A stretch of 64,000 nt of DNA from Cellulosimicrobium arenosum (GCF_014837295.1 NZ_JACYHB010000013.1:61329-125328); one strand, 5' to 3'. Counted from the stretch's first letter, positions 8,350-17,678 are shown. Notes: a model not told the origin generated them from the sequence alone. Program-made: numbers and translations.

Positions 8350-11300
8350 CCGACGCCCGGACGTGACCGTACCGGTGCCGGGTGCGGCTCACCGCCTGCT
8401 CGGCCAGCACGGTGAGCAGCTCGCGCCGCCCGCTCGCGACGACCGGGTGGTCCAGGACCGTCACCTCTCCGACGCGCTCCGCCGCCGCCTCGCGCAGCCC
8501 GGGCGCCGACCCGATCACGCGCACCCGGCCGCGCACCCGACCGGCCGCGACGTCGGCGGCGAGCTGCGCGTCGTCCGTCCCGGTCCACCGCCCTGGCGTG
8601 CCCGGGGCACCTGGCGCCGGCACGACGATCGTCGGCACGCCCGCCGTGCGCGCCGCGTGCAGCACGCGCTCGACCTCGACGGGCAGGGCGTCGGCGCCGA
8701 CCCGCACGGTGAGCAGCTCGACGGGCCGGTAGCGGAGCACGTTCGACTCGCTGCGCAGCCCGGCCGGGTCGTGCTCGACGGAGAACTCGCGTCGCCACCA
8801 GTGCGCGTCGTCGGCCTTCGCCCATGCGAGCCACTGCGCGGGTGACCGGTCGCGCGGCGGCACCACGGCGTCGTCGGACCACCGCCCGAGCTGTGCGACG
8901 TAGTTCGGCCCACCCGCCTTCGCACCCGGGCCGACCGACGACTGCTTCCACCCGCCGAACGGCTGCCGCTGGACGATCGCGCCCGTGATGTGCCGGTTCA
9001 CGGAGGCGTTGCCCACGTGCACGGCGTCGAGCCACCGCGCGACCTCGTCGTCGTCGAGGCTGTGGATCCCGCCGGTGAGACCGAACGGCACGGCGTCCTG
9101 CAGCGCGATCGCCTCGTCGAGGGTCGCGGCGGTCATGATGCCGAGCACCGGACCGAAGTACTCCGTGAGGTGGAAGGACGAGCCCGGCCGCACGCCCTGC
9201 TTGAGCCCGGGCGTCCACAGGCGCCCCGTCCCGTCCTCGCCTGCGTCGAGGCAGCGGGGGCGCACGAGCCACGACTCCCCGGCGCCGAGCGTGGTGAGCG
9301 CGTCCAGCAGCTTGCCCGACGCCGGTCCGGTGAGCGGTCCCGTCGTCGTCGCGAGGTCCGTGGCGGGACCCACGGCGAGCGAGCGGACCGCGTCGACGAG
9401 CTGGCGCCGCACGCGTCGACCCGTCCCGGTGCCCGGGTCGCCGGCCGAGCCGACGAGGATCGCGAGCGACGCGGCGGAGCACTTCTGCCCGGCGTGCCCG
9501 AACGCCGAGCGCACGAGGTCGGCGACCGCCAGGTCGACGTCGGCGGACGGCGTGATCACGAGCGCGTTCTTGCCCGACGTCTCGGCGAGCACCGGACGCT
9601 CCGGGCGCCAGCGCGCGAAGAGGCGCGCGGTCTCGATCGAGCCGGTGAGCACCACGCGTGCGACGTCGCGGTGCGTCACGAGGGCGCGACCGCGCTCGTC
9701 GTCGGGCACACGCACGTGCTGCACCACGTCGGCGACCGAGTCGGCGTCGAGCCCCGCGGCGCGGTAGGTGCCGGGGTCGTCGGACACGGCATCGCGCAGC
9801 CCGGCGTGGACGGCCGCGACCACGACCTCGAGGCACCGCGGGGTCTGCGGCGCCGGCTTGGCGAGGACCGCGGAGCCCGCCGCGAGCGCCGCGAGGATCC
9901 CGCCCGCCGGGATCGCGACCGGGAAGTTCCACGGCGGGGTGACGACCGTGACGCCGTCGGGCGTGAAGTGCGCGCCGGGCACCGTACCGGCCGCGGGATC
10001 GAGCTCGTCGGCCCGGTCGGCGTAGTAGCGCGCGAAGTCGACGGCCTCGCTCACCTCGGGGTCGGCCTCGGCGACGGTCTTGCCGGGTTCGTGGACCATC
10101 GCGACGACGAGGTCGGTCCGCGCCTCCTCGAGGCGTCGCGCGACGCGACGCAGCGCGTGGGCGCGCGTGGCCGCGGGCACCCCGGACCAGGCCGACGTGG
10201 CCTGGGCGGCGCGCGCGACGATGTCGTCGACCGCGGCGGTCGAGGCCGGCTCGGGGGCGCGGACCGGGACGTACCCGCTGTCGGGGCCGGTGACGCGCGC
10301 CGCCCACGCGCGCGAGGCGGCGAGCGCCGGGTCCGTGTCGGGAGCGTTGGCGAACCGGTCCGCGTCCCGTGCGGGGACCGGCTGGTCCGGGGCGACCGGC
10401 TGGTCCGGGACGGGGCGGGTCTCCCCTGCCGGCGCGCCCGGGGCACCCCGAGCCCGACGCCGCGGGGTGAGGTCCGTCGGCGCGTCCCGTTCCCCGTCGC
10501 GCACCGAGTCGCGGAACGCGCGCTCCTGGCGGTCCATGGGGGTGCCCGCGGACACGTCGGCCAGCAGGGCGTGCAGGAAGTTGTGCGGCTCGGCGTTCTC
10601 CTCGAGCCGGCGCACGAGGTAGGAGATCGCGACGTCGAAGTCCTCGTCGCGCACGACCGGCGTGTACAGGACCATCTGCCCGCCGCGGCCGGCGTGCGGC
10701 CCGGTCGTCGCGCGGTCGCCCGCGATCTCGTCACGCACCGCGCGCGCCTCGGCCGGCGCCATGCCCTGCAGCATCTCGACGTCGATCGCGTGGCTCACGC
10801 CGCGTGCGCGACCGAGCAGCACGGCGAGCGCGACGTGGAAGAGGTTGTGGCTCGCGACCCCGACGCGGACGGCGTCGGTGCGCGGCGGCCGGAGCGCGTG
10901 GTCGAGCAGGCGCACGAAGCTCGCGTCGGAACCGGGCTTGGTCGGGTACGGTGCGGCGGCCCAGCCGTGCAGCTCGGCGTCGACCGCCTCCATCGCGAGG
11001 TTCGCCCCCTTGACGAACCGCACCTTGATCGGCGCGCCGCCCGCGGCGACGCGTTCGCGCGCGAACGCCGTGAGGTCGTCGAGGACGCCGAGCGCGTCGG
11101 GCAGGTACGCCTGCAGGGCGATCCCGGCCTCGAGGTCGTGCAGCCCGTCGCTCGCGAGGACCGCCCGGAACACCGCGGTCGTCAGCGCGAGGTCGCGGTA
11201 CTCCTCCATGTCGAGGTTGACGAACACGCCGTGCTCGCGCGCGGCCCGGTAGAGCGGGAGCAGTCGGTCGACGACCCGGTCGCGCGACCCCTCGAGGTCC

Positions 11301-11917
11301 CAGGGCACGAGCTGGGACGCGACCGAGGACACCTTGACCGAGACGTACTCGACGTCGGGCCGCTCGACGAGCGCGATCGTGCGAGCGAGCCTGGCTCGCG
11401 CCTCGTCCTCGCCGAGCACCGCCTCGCCGAGCAGGTTCACGTTGAGCGTGTAGCCCGCGGCCCGGGTCCGCGCGAGGTGCGCGGTGAGGCCGGGCCCGGC
11501 GTCGGCCACGAGATGCCCCACGAGCGAACGCAGCCGCATCCGGGCAGCGGGCACGACGACGCGTGGCAGGGCGGGAGCGAGGCGTCCCCCGGCGCGCAGC
11601 AGGGACCGGTCGAGCGGCCCGAGGAAACCGCGGGAGTCGCTCGCGTCGTCGACGAGCCGGGCCAGCGCTCGCGCCGCGACGTGCGGGTCGTGGGGGCGCG
11701 CGACGTCGTCCACGAACCGGACGGCCAGGTCGAGACCCGCCGGGTCGGAGACGAGCGCGGCCACCCGTGCGACGGTCCGGGTCTCGCGCGACGTGCCACC
11801 CGACGCGGTGCTCGCGGCGAGCCAGCGGCGCGCGAGGCCGACGGCGTCGTCCACGAGGTCGAGCGGCCGAGGACGTACGGACGGCAGGGACGGCAGGGAC
11901 TCCTCACCACGACTCAC
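8300..11917 (-). CDS. putA: Bifunctional proline dehydrogenase / glutamate-semialdehyde dehydrogenase
   Basis: Two-step oxidation of proline to glutamate, about 1205 residues. The FAD-binding proline dehydrogenase barrel fills roughly residues 90-470 (YVSVKVSSVASQL, FVNLDMEEYRDLALT, IKVRFVKGAN, ASHNLFHVAL). The aldehyde dehydrogenase follows (VVTPPWNFPVAIP; catalytic Cys in FGHAGQKCSAASL; LTEYFGPVLGIM). The linker holds a tandem Pro-Asp-Gln-Pro-Val repeat. There is no N-terminal DNA-binding domain. I prefer GTG at 11917, which has GGGCAGGG upstream; GTG at 11950 would add 11 residues. The 3' end overlaps cebR by 50 bases in antisense. Peripheral membrane location and quinone use are known for the family. 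Confidence 0.94.
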   Translation of the reverse strand: MSRGEESLPSLPSVRPRPLDLVDDAVGLARRWLAASTASGGTSRETRTVARVAALVSDPAGLDLAVRFVDDVARPHDPHVAARALARLVDDASDSRGFLGPLDRSLLRAGGRLAPALPRVVVPAARMRLRSLVGHLVADAGPGLTAHLARTRAAGYTLNVNLLGEAVLGEDEARARLARTIALVERPDVEYVSVKVSSVASQLVPWDLEGSRDRVVDRLLPLYRAAREHGVFVNLDMEEYRDLALTTAVFRAVLASDGLHDLEAGIALQAYLPDALGVLDDLTAFARERVAAGGAPIKVRFVKGANLAMEAVDAELHGWAAAPYPTKPGSDASFVRLLDHALRPPRTDAVRVGVASHNLFHVALAVLLGRARGVSHAIDVEMLQGMAPAEARAVRDEIAGDRATTGPHAGRGGQMVLYTPVVRDEDFDVAISYLVRRLEENAEPHNFLHALLADVSAGTPMDRQERAFRDSVRDGERDAPTDLTPRRRARGAPGAPAGETRPVPDQPVAPDQPVPARDADRFANAPDTDPALAASRAWAARVTGPDSGYVPVRAPEPASTAAVDDIVARAAQATSAWSGVPAATRAHALRRVARRLEEARTDLVVAMVHEPGKTVAEADPEVSEAVDFARYYADRADELDPAAGTVPGAHFTPDGVTVVTPPWNFPVAIPAGGILAALAAGSAVLAKPAPQTPRCLEVVVAAVHAGLRDAVSDDPGTYRAAGLDADSVADVVQHVRVPDDERGRALVTHRDVARVVLTGSIETARLFARWRPERPVLAETSGKNALVITPSADVDLAVADLVRSAFGHAGQKCSAASLAILVGSAGDPGTGTGRRVRRQLVDAVRSLAVGPATDLATTTGPLTGPASGKLLDALTTLGAGESWLVRPRCLDAGEDGTGRLWTPGLKQGVRPGSSFHLTEYFGPVLGIMTAATLDEAIALQDAVPFGLTGGIHSLDDDEVARWLDAVHVGNASVNRHITGAIVQRQPFGGWKQSSVGPGAKAGGPNYVAQLGRWSDDAVVPPRDRSPAQWLAWAKADDAHWWRREFSVEHDPAGLRSESNVLRYRPVELLTVRVGADALPVEVERVLHAARTAGVPTIVVPAPGAPGTPGRWTGTDDAQLAADVAAGRVRGRVRVIGSAPGLREAAAERVGEVTVLDHPVVASGRRELLTVLAEQAVSRTRHRYGHVRASVRPTPARRAPGPAREG

Positions 11918-12041
11918 CCCTCCACCCTGCCCCCGCACGTCGTGCTCCACACGTCGTCAGCGCCTCACCGGTCCGTGGCCCGGCCACGGGCCGGCGGCTT
12001 CCCGGTGGCGAGACGGGGCGTCGGGCGCGAAGACTGGAGCC

Positions 12042-12836
12042 ATGACACCCACGACCTCAGATCCCCTTCCCGTCCCCACCGCGCTGCTGCCCGGCGGGAG
12101 CATCCCGCTCCTCGGCATCGGCACGTGGCTGTCCGAGGGCGACGACTGCTACCGCGCGGTGCGCCACGCGCTCGACGTCGGCTACCGCCACGTCGACACC
12201 GCGACCGGCTACGGCAACGAGTCCCAGGTGGGACGCGCGCTCGCCGAGTCCGCGGTCGACCGTGCGGACGTGTTCGTCACGACCAAGCTGCCGCCCGACG
12301 CCGCAGGCAGGGAGCGCGAGACGCTCGAGGCCTCGCTGCGCGATCTCGGGACCGACTACGTCGACCTGTGGCTGATCCACTGGCCGCCGAACAAGGAGGC
12401 CTCGCCGTGGGTGTGGGAGCGGTTCGTCGAGCTGCGCAACGAGGGCAAGGTGCGTTCGATCGGCGTGAGCAACTATGCGGTCGAGCAGGTCGACATCCTG
12501 TCCGAGCAGGTCGGCGAGACGCCGGCGGTGAACCAGATCCCGTGGAGCCCGGCCGACCACGACGCCCAGGTCGCGGAACAGCTCGGCAAGCGCGGTGTCG
12601 TGCTGGAGGGGTACAGCCCGTTCAAGCGCACCGACCTCGACCACCCCGTGCTCGCCGAGATCGGCGCGGCGCACGACGCGACGCCGGCGCAGGTCGTGGT
12701 GCGCTGGCACATCGACCACGGATACGTCGTCATCCCGAAGTCGGTGACGCCGGCACGCATCGAGGAGAACGCCGACGTGACGCGGTTCAGCCTGTCCGCG
12801 GACGAGCTCGCTCGCATCGACACGATCGGCGGCTGA
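12042..12836 (+). CDS. Aldo/keto reductase
   Basis: NADPH-dependent oxidoreductase of the AKR superfamily (AKR5-like), 264 residues, cytoplasmic. The catalytic tetrad is complete: Asp52 and Tyr57 in HVDTATGYGNE, Lys82 in VTTKLP and His113 in LIHWPP. The cofactor-binding end VVIPKSVTPARIEEN is typical. ATG at 12042 is preceded by GACTGGAGCC, with no clear ribosome site beyond GGAG at short spacing. The physiological substrate cannot be told from sequence; 2,5-diketogluconate reductases are among relatives. A second, distinct member of the family is at 40381. Confidence 0.9.
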   Translation: MTPTTSDPLPVPTALLPGGSIPLLGIGTWLSEGDDCYRAVRHALDVGYRHVDTATGYGNESQVGRALAESAVDRADVFVTTKLPPDAAGRERETLEASLRDLGTDYVDLWLIHWPPNKEASPWVWERFVELRNEGKVRSIGVSNYAVEQVDILSEQVGETPAVNQIPWSPADHDAQVAEQLGKRGVVLEGYSPFKRTDLDHPVLAEIGAAHDATPAQVVVRWHIDHGYVVIPKSVTPARIEENADVTRFSLSADELARIDTIGG

Positions 12837-12844
12837 CTCCCGCC

Positions 12845-12880
12845 TCCTGGCGGGTGCGCACCTGCGCGCGCCCGCCAGGA
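12845..12880 (+). terminator. Hairpin after aldo/keto reductase gene
   Basis: Arms TCCTGGCGGG (12845-12854) and CCCGCCAGGA (12871-12880) with a GC-rich 16-base loop, eight bases after the stop codon. Likely a terminator without a U-tract. Confidence 0.6.
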
Positions 12881-12959
12881 AGCGCGCACCGCGCGGCGTT
12901 ACGGTGGGTTCGGGGCCGCACACCCCGCGGCCGCGGACCCACCTCGACCGGAGGCACCA

Positions 12960-14267
12960 GTGACGACGACGTCCGTCCCAGCACCCACCCCCACCTCGCC
13001 CGCCCCCGACGACGCCGCACCCGTCGCCGGTTCCGCCCTGACCACGGCCCTGAGCCAGCTCGCGGGCGCGGTCGACGTGCTCGGCTACGACGCCGGCCTG
13101 CACGAGATGCTCGCGACGCCGCGCCGCGAGGTGAACGTCTCGGTCCCGCTGCGCCGCGACGACGGGCGCACCGTCCTGTTCCACGGGTTCCGCGTGCAGC
13201 ACAACGTCTCGCGCGGGCCGGGCAAGGGCGGCCTGCGGTACCACCCCAGCGTCGACCGGGACGAGGTGCGCGCGCTCGCGATGTGGATGACGTGGAAGTG
13301 CGCGATCGTCGACCTCCCGTACGGAGGGGCGAAGGGCGGGGTGTCGATCGACCCGGACGCGCACTCGGCGGGCGAGCTCGAGCGCGTCACTCGCCGCTAC
13401 ACGTCGGAGATCATGCCCGTGATCGGCCCCGGGCGGGACATCATGGCGCCCGACATGGGCACCGACGAGCAGACGATGGCCTGGGTCATGGACACGTACT
13501 CGGTCAACCACGGGTACACGATCCCGGCCGTGGTGACGGGCAAGCCGATCGCGGTCGGCGGTTCGCTCGGGCGGACGACGGCGACGTCTGCCGGCGTGGT
13601 CCACGTGACGCGCGCGGCGCTGGACGAGGCCAAGGTGCCGCTGTCCGACGTGACGGTCGCCATCCAGGGGTACGGCAAGGTGGGCGCGCACGCCGCGACG
13701 TTGTTCGCCGCGCAGGGCGCGCGGGTCGTGGCCGTGTCGGACGCCTTCGGCGGGGTGCACGACCCCGACGGCCTCGACGTGCGCAGCCTGTCCGAGCACG
13801 TCGCCGCGACGGGCAGCGTCGTCGGGTTCGAGCGCTCGGACCCGATCGACAACCCGGCGCTGCTGGCGCTCGACGTGGACGTCCTGGTGCCCGCGGCCGT
13901 CGAGGGTGTCCTCGACGGGGAGTCGGCCCGCCAGGTCCGAGCCCGCTGGGTCGTCGAGGGCGCGAACGGCCCGACGACGGCCGAGGGCGACGGGATCCTC
14001 GCGGCGAACGGCGTGATCGTCGTGCCCGACGTCCTCGCGAACGCCGGCGGCGTGGTGGTCTCGTACTTCGAGTGGGTGCAGGCCAACCAGGCGTACTGGT
14101 GGACGGAGACCGAGATCGGCGAGAAGCTCGAGCACCGCATGCTGCAGGCGTACGACGAGGTCGCCTCGCTCTCGCGGCGCCAGGGCCTGACGCTGCGCGA
14201 CGCGGCCCTGGTCATCGGGGTGCAGCGCGTGGCCGAGGCGCACGAGATCCGGGGGCTCTACCCCTGA
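12960..14267 (+). CDS. gdhA: Glutamate dehydrogenase
   Basis: Reversible oxidative deamination of glutamate to 2-oxoglutarate and ammonia; a hexameric cytoplasmic enzyme of the Glu/Leu/Phe/Val dehydrogenase family, 435 residues. GTG at 12960 follows GGAGGCACCA. Substrate-site Lys89 (GPGKGGLRYHPSV), Lys113 (MWMTWKCA) and the catalytic Lys125 in YGGAKGGV are present. The nucleotide-binding domain starts at VTVAIQGYGKVG. The length and motif pattern match the short hexameric class. An unusual Pro/Thr/Ser/Ala-rich tail of about 25 residues precedes the conserved part. With putA upstream on the other strand it could close a proline-to-2-oxoglutarate route. Confidence 0.92.
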   Translation: MTTTSVPAPTPTSPAPDDAAPVAGSALTTALSQLAGAVDVLGYDAGLHEMLATPRREVNVSVPLRRDDGRTVLFHGFRVQHNVSRGPGKGGLRYHPSVDRDEVRALAMWMTWKCAIVDLPYGGAKGGVSIDPDAHSAGELERVTRRYTSEIMPVIGPGRDIMAPDMGTDEQTMAWVMDTYSVNHGYTIPAVVTGKPIAVGGSLGRTTATSAGVVHVTRAALDEAKVPLSDVTVAIQGYGKVGAHAATLFAAQGARVVAVSDAFGGVHDPDGLDVRSLSEHVAATGSVVGFERSDPIDNPALLALDVDVLVPAAVEGVLDGESARQVRARWVVEGANGPTTAEGDGILAANGVIVVPDVLANAGGVVVSYFEWVQANQAYWWTETEIGEKLEHRMLQAYDEVASLSRRQGLTLRDAALVIGVQRVAEAHEIRGLYP

Positions 14268-14307
14268 CGCGTCTGCCCGTCGACGTTCGACGAGGCGTCG
14301 CCCAGGG

Positions 14308-15135
14308 TCAGCGGGCCGGTCGCAGCGCCGCAGCGACGCCCGCGACCAGTGCGATCGCCGAGGCCGCGACCGCGGTCCACGCGACGGTCGTGTCCGTGAG
14401 CGGCCCGGAGAAGCGCCCGACGGCGACCCACGCCAGGCCCCACGCCATCGCGAGACCGATGCCGAGGGGCAGCGCGCGGCGTCGGACGGTGAACGCTGCC
14501 CACGCGACCGACAGGGCCGTCGCGGCGACGAGGACGACCACCGACCATCCCGTCGCACCGAGGCCCAGCTCGCCGACCCCGGCGTCGGACAGCGCGGCCG
14601 CGACGTTCGCGAGCGTCGCGACGCTCACCCAGCCGGTGTAGAGGCCGATCGTGCCGTCGAGGACCACGGCCTGTCCCGCGCCGTCGGGCGGGGTTCGCAC
14701 GAGCCGCACGACGATCACGCTGAGCACCACGAGCAGCGCGGCGATCACGACGACGCTCAGCGCGAGCCAGCCGGCCTGGACGACGCCGATCCACGCCGCG
14801 TTGAGCAGCATCGACGCGAGCACCCACCACGCCGTCGCGCGCAGCCGCGCGTTCGTGGCCCTGCTCGGCAGCACCTGGTGGACAGCGAAGACGAAGAGGC
14901 CGAGATAGATCACCGACCAGATCCGGAACGCCGGGTTGTCGGGCGCCACGGGCGTGGCCGTCGCGGACAGCGCTCCCCCTGCGGCGTCCTGGATGGCCTG
15001 GCCGCCGAACGCTCCCGACCCGTACGCGGCGCCGGCGGCCGCGACGAGCGATCCGACGAGCACCACCGCCTGCCGCACACGGTCGGCGGGTGCCGGCGGG
15101 ACAGCGACGGAGGGTGCGGGTGCCGTGGTGGTCAT
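14308..15135 (-). CDS. TspO/MBR-related multi-pass membrane protein
   Basis: 275-residue integral membrane protein with about seven hydrophobic segments. The core FRIWSVIYLGLFVFAVHQ and WWVLASMLLNAAWIGVVQAG resembles the tryptophan-rich sensory (TspO/MBR) superfamily, though it is longer than the 160-residue classical TspO and includes extra helices at the C-terminus. The function of such long forms is not established; tetrapyrrole binding is known only for classical TspO. The start is ATG at 15135. A perfect 14-bp palindrome lies 18 bases upstream, suggesting a repressor site. The stop is 40 bases from that of gdhA (convergent). The family call is moderate. Confidence 0.65.
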   Translation of the reverse strand: MTTTAPAPSVAVPPAPADRVRQAVVLVGSLVAAAGAAYGSGAFGGQAIQDAAGGALSATATPVAPDNPAFRIWSVIYLGLFVFAVHQVLPSRATNARLRATAWWVLASMLLNAAWIGVVQAGWLALSVVVIAALLVVLSVIVVRLVRTPPDGAGQAVVLDGTIGLYTGWVSVATLANVAAALSDAGVGELGLGATGWSVVVLVAATALSVAWAAFTVRRRALPLGIGLAMAWGLAWVAVGRFSGPLTDTTVAWTAVAASAIALVAGVAAALRPAR

Positions 15136-15348
15136 GGTGTCACGATGACATCCCTCAGCATGCTGAGCAATATCTCGGGGCGTGCCGACGCCGGTCGGCG
15201 CGGTTCGCCCTCGCGTCCTGGCCAAATTTCTCAGGGCAATATCGAGACCGATCAACACCGTTACAGCACCGCAATTGCAATGAAACAACTCGCCCGTACG
15301 GTCGCCCTGTCCAGCGCTATCAGTCATCGAAACCTCCTGGAGACATCT
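15136..15348. other. Divergent spacer with repeated GCAATATC boxes
   Basis: A lower-GC 213-base stretch between the TspO-like and amidase genes. GCAATATC occurs at 15167-15174 and again at 15236-15243, each next to a CTCAG sequence. These look like paired regulator sites serving both genes; the regulator is unknown. Confidence 0.45.
15154..15167. promoter_or_regulatory. 14-bp perfect palindrome (operator candidate)
   Basis: CTCAGCATGCTGAG reads the same on both strands. It is 18 bases before the start of the TspO-like gene, about 180 before the amidase, and is followed at once by CAATATC. Confidence 0.6.
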
Positions 15349-17508
15349 ATGGGCAACAGCCCTTTCCGGAGCCGCAGGGCCGTGGTTGGACTTGCGGTCA
15401 CCGGGCTCCTCAGCACCACCGCTCTCATCGCACCCGTCGCGGCGAGCGCGGCTCCTGAGCCGACCCCGCCCACCCAGAGCTCGAGCTGGCTCGACGACTG
15501 GGATCCCACCACTCTCACGATCACGGACACCCTGTCGGCTCTCGAGAACGGCGACGTGAGCTCCGTCGAGCTCGTCGAGGCGTTCACGGACCGCATCGAC
15601 ACCTACGAGCCGTACTACAACGCCTTCACCCAGATGAACGACGCCGCGCTCAAGGACGCCAAGAAGTCCGACAAACGCCGCGCCAACGGCAAGAAGACCC
15701 GCGCTCTCGAGGGTGTCCCGATCGTCATCAAGGACTCGATGGACGTGAAGGGGATGCCGACGACGTCCGGCTGGCCGCTGACCGCCCCGATCGCCGGGGG
15801 ACTCGCGCTCGTCCCCGAGGAGGACGCACCCGCCGTCGCACGACTGCGCAAGGCGGGAGCCATCATCATCGGCAAGACCAACCTGCCGATCCTCGCCGGC
15901 AGCGGCTCGAACGCCAACAACAGCGCGTACGGCCCCACGTACAACTCGCTCAACCAGGCGTGGGCGCCGGGCGGCTCCTCGAGCGGCTCCGCGACATCCG
16001 TCTCCGGGGGCTTCGCCGTGACCGGCATGGCCGAGGAGACCGGCGGATCGATCCAGAACCCGGCGTCCGCACAGAGCCTGTACGCGGTCAAGCCGACCTT
16101 CGGCCTGGTGCCGAACACCGGGAACTTCCCCCTGCAGGGGATCACCCGCGACGTGCTCGGCCCGCTCGCCAAGAGCCCCGAGGACGCGGCGATCATGATG
16201 GACGTGCTCGCCGGGTACTCCCCGGACGACCCGAAGACGGAGGACGCCGAGGTACCCGAGGGGGGCTACGCCGCGGCGCTGTCGACCGAGTCCCTCGAGG
16301 GCAAGCGCATCGGCCTGTGGGGAGACGGGTGGCGGACGGGGAGCAACGCCGAGCTCTCCCCGGAGACCGCCGAGCTCTACGCGCAGGCCGTCGACCAGCT
16401 CGAGGCGCAGGGCGCGACCGTCGTTCCGGATCCTTTCGCGGGATCCGGGTTCGACGAGCTTCGAGGTGCCGGCGGCGCGACCGGCGGAGGCAACAACTGG
16501 GCCATCCAGCAGTACCTCGAGCGCCTCGGCCCGAGCGCTGCGGTGAACTCCGTCGAGGAGCTCAACGCCTGGGCGGACGCCAACGGCTTCGAGGACGACG
16601 AGCGCGTCAACCGGATGCTCGAGGGCGCCGACGAGGTCCCCGACCTCTCGCCGTTCCTGGAGAACCGGGACGAGTACCTGCGGATCTACGACGCGGTGAT
16701 GGAGGACCAGCAGCTCGACGCCCTGGTCTACCCGCAGCAGGTCCGCGAGGTCGGGCCGATCTTCAGCGGGAGCGTCTCCGCCAGCACCGTCTCGGAGATC
16801 AACGTCGCCCAGCTGCCGGGCGTCGTCGTCCCGGACGGCGCATATGCCAGCGGCAAGCCGTTCAACCTCATCATCCTGGGCGAGAAGTGGTCGGAGGCGG
16901 ACCTGCTCAGCTACGCCTACGACTACGCCGACGCCTACGGCGGCCGGATCCTGCCCGAGCTCGGCACCGTGGAGCCGGACACCACCGACCCGACCGTCAC
17001 GGTCAAGCCCGAGTCCGTGGGCAAGGACGGCGTGTACTCGACGGCGTCGTTCAAGCTCTACGACGCCGGTATGGTCGCCGGTCTCGAGCTGAACGGGGTC
17101 GAGAAGGACCTGACCGACAACACCTGGTCCGATCTGAACGGGGTCGTGCCGGGGGCGTTCGGCGGCGTCGAGGGCGAGAACGAGCTCGAGGTGTTCGACG
17201 TGTTCGGGAACTCGACGACCGTGGAGTTCACGCTCGACGCGACCGCTCCGACGGTGACGGTCAAGGACGGTGCGTCCTTCACCGAGGCGACGGACGACGG
17301 CTACGCCAAGGTGTCGTTCAAGCTGCACGACGCGCTGAAGATCGACAAGGCTGTCATCAACGGGACCGTCAAGGACCTGTCGGACAACGCCTGGTCGGAC
17401 GTGAACTTCGTCAAGCCCGGTACGTTCGGCGCGGTCGCCGGTCTCAACACCGTCGAGGTGTACGACGTCGCGGGGAACGTCACCGCGATGGAGGTCGTCC
17501 TCGAATGA
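15349..17508 (+). CDS. Secreted amidase-signature enzyme with two C-terminal repeats
   Basis: Exported amidase, 719 residues from ATG at 15349 (CTGGAGACATCT upstream). A Sec signal (RSRRAVVGLAVTGLL...APVAASA, cleavage near residue 34) is followed by an amidase-signature domain to about residue 545 with Lys128 (IVIKDSMDV), the Ser cluster APGGSSSGSA (209-214) and nucleophile Ser234 in ETGGSIQNPAS, so the Ser-Ser-Lys triad looks intact. After it come two related repeats of about 80 residues: DPTVTVKPES...EVFDVFGNST and APTVTVKDGA...EVYDVAGNVT, each with a D(N)TWSD(L)N-type core. They resemble Ig-like surface modules. No LPXTG or membrane anchor is seen. The substrate is unknown; a peptide or other amide is likely. 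Confidence 0.88.
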   Translation: MGNSPFRSRRAVVGLAVTGLLSTTALIAPVAASAAPEPTPPTQSSSWLDDWDPTTLTITDTLSALENGDVSSVELVEAFTDRIDTYEPYYNAFTQMNDAALKDAKKSDKRRANGKKTRALEGVPIVIKDSMDVKGMPTTSGWPLTAPIAGGLALVPEEDAPAVARLRKAGAIIIGKTNLPILAGSGSNANNSAYGPTYNSLNQAWAPGGSSSGSATSVSGGFAVTGMAEETGGSIQNPASAQSLYAVKPTFGLVPNTGNFPLQGITRDVLGPLAKSPEDAAIMMDVLAGYSPDDPKTEDAEVPEGGYAAALSTESLEGKRIGLWGDGWRTGSNAELSPETAELYAQAVDQLEAQGATVVPDPFAGSGFDELRGAGGATGGGNNWAIQQYLERLGPSAAVNSVEELNAWADANGFEDDERVNRMLEGADEVPDLSPFLENRDEYLRIYDAVMEDQQLDALVYPQQVREVGPIFSGSVSASTVSEINVAQLPGVVVPDGAYASGKPFNLIILGEKWSEADLLSYAYDYADAYGGRILPELGTVEPDTTDPTVTVKPESVGKDGVYSTASFKLYDAGMVAGLELNGVEKDLTDNTWSDLNGVVPGAFGGVEGENELEVFDVFGNSTTVEFTLDATAPTVTVKDGASFTEATDDGYAKVSFKLHDALKIDKAVINGTVKDLSDNAWSDVNFVKPGTFGAVAGLNTVEVYDVAGNVTAMEVVLE

Positions 17509-17565
17509 GCTGACGTGACCACACCTGAGCGGTCACCCGACGCGTCCGGATGACCGTACCGCCCA

Positions 17566-17605
17566 GGGCGCAGGACCAGTCCCCGCGAGGACTGGTCCTG
17601 CGCCC
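17566..17605. terminator. Bidirectional terminator hairpin
   Basis: A perfect 17-bp stem: GGGCGCAGGACCAGTCC (17566-17582) pairs with 17589-17605 around a six-base loop CCGCGA. It sits between the convergent amidase and hemQ genes and should serve both. Confidence 0.88.
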
Positions 17606-17678
17606 GTGGCTCTGCTCGGGCCGCTCGGTCGCACCTCTCCGCAGGCCTTCTGTGCCACGTCTTCGTGGTCCGGAGTCC

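Noticed and set aside
12274..12290. Possible second deletion in the aldo/keto reductase
   Set aside because: All four catalytic residues and the full length are present.
8990..14641. Very long plus-strand open frame of 1883 codons
   Set aside because: It runs antisense to putA and across three other well-supported genes; composition is typical of a shadow frame in high-GC DNA.
14308..17328. 1006-codon minus-strand frame read as one protein
   Set aside because: Only its last 275 codons (from ATG 15135) match a real protein; the rest is antisense to the amidase gene.
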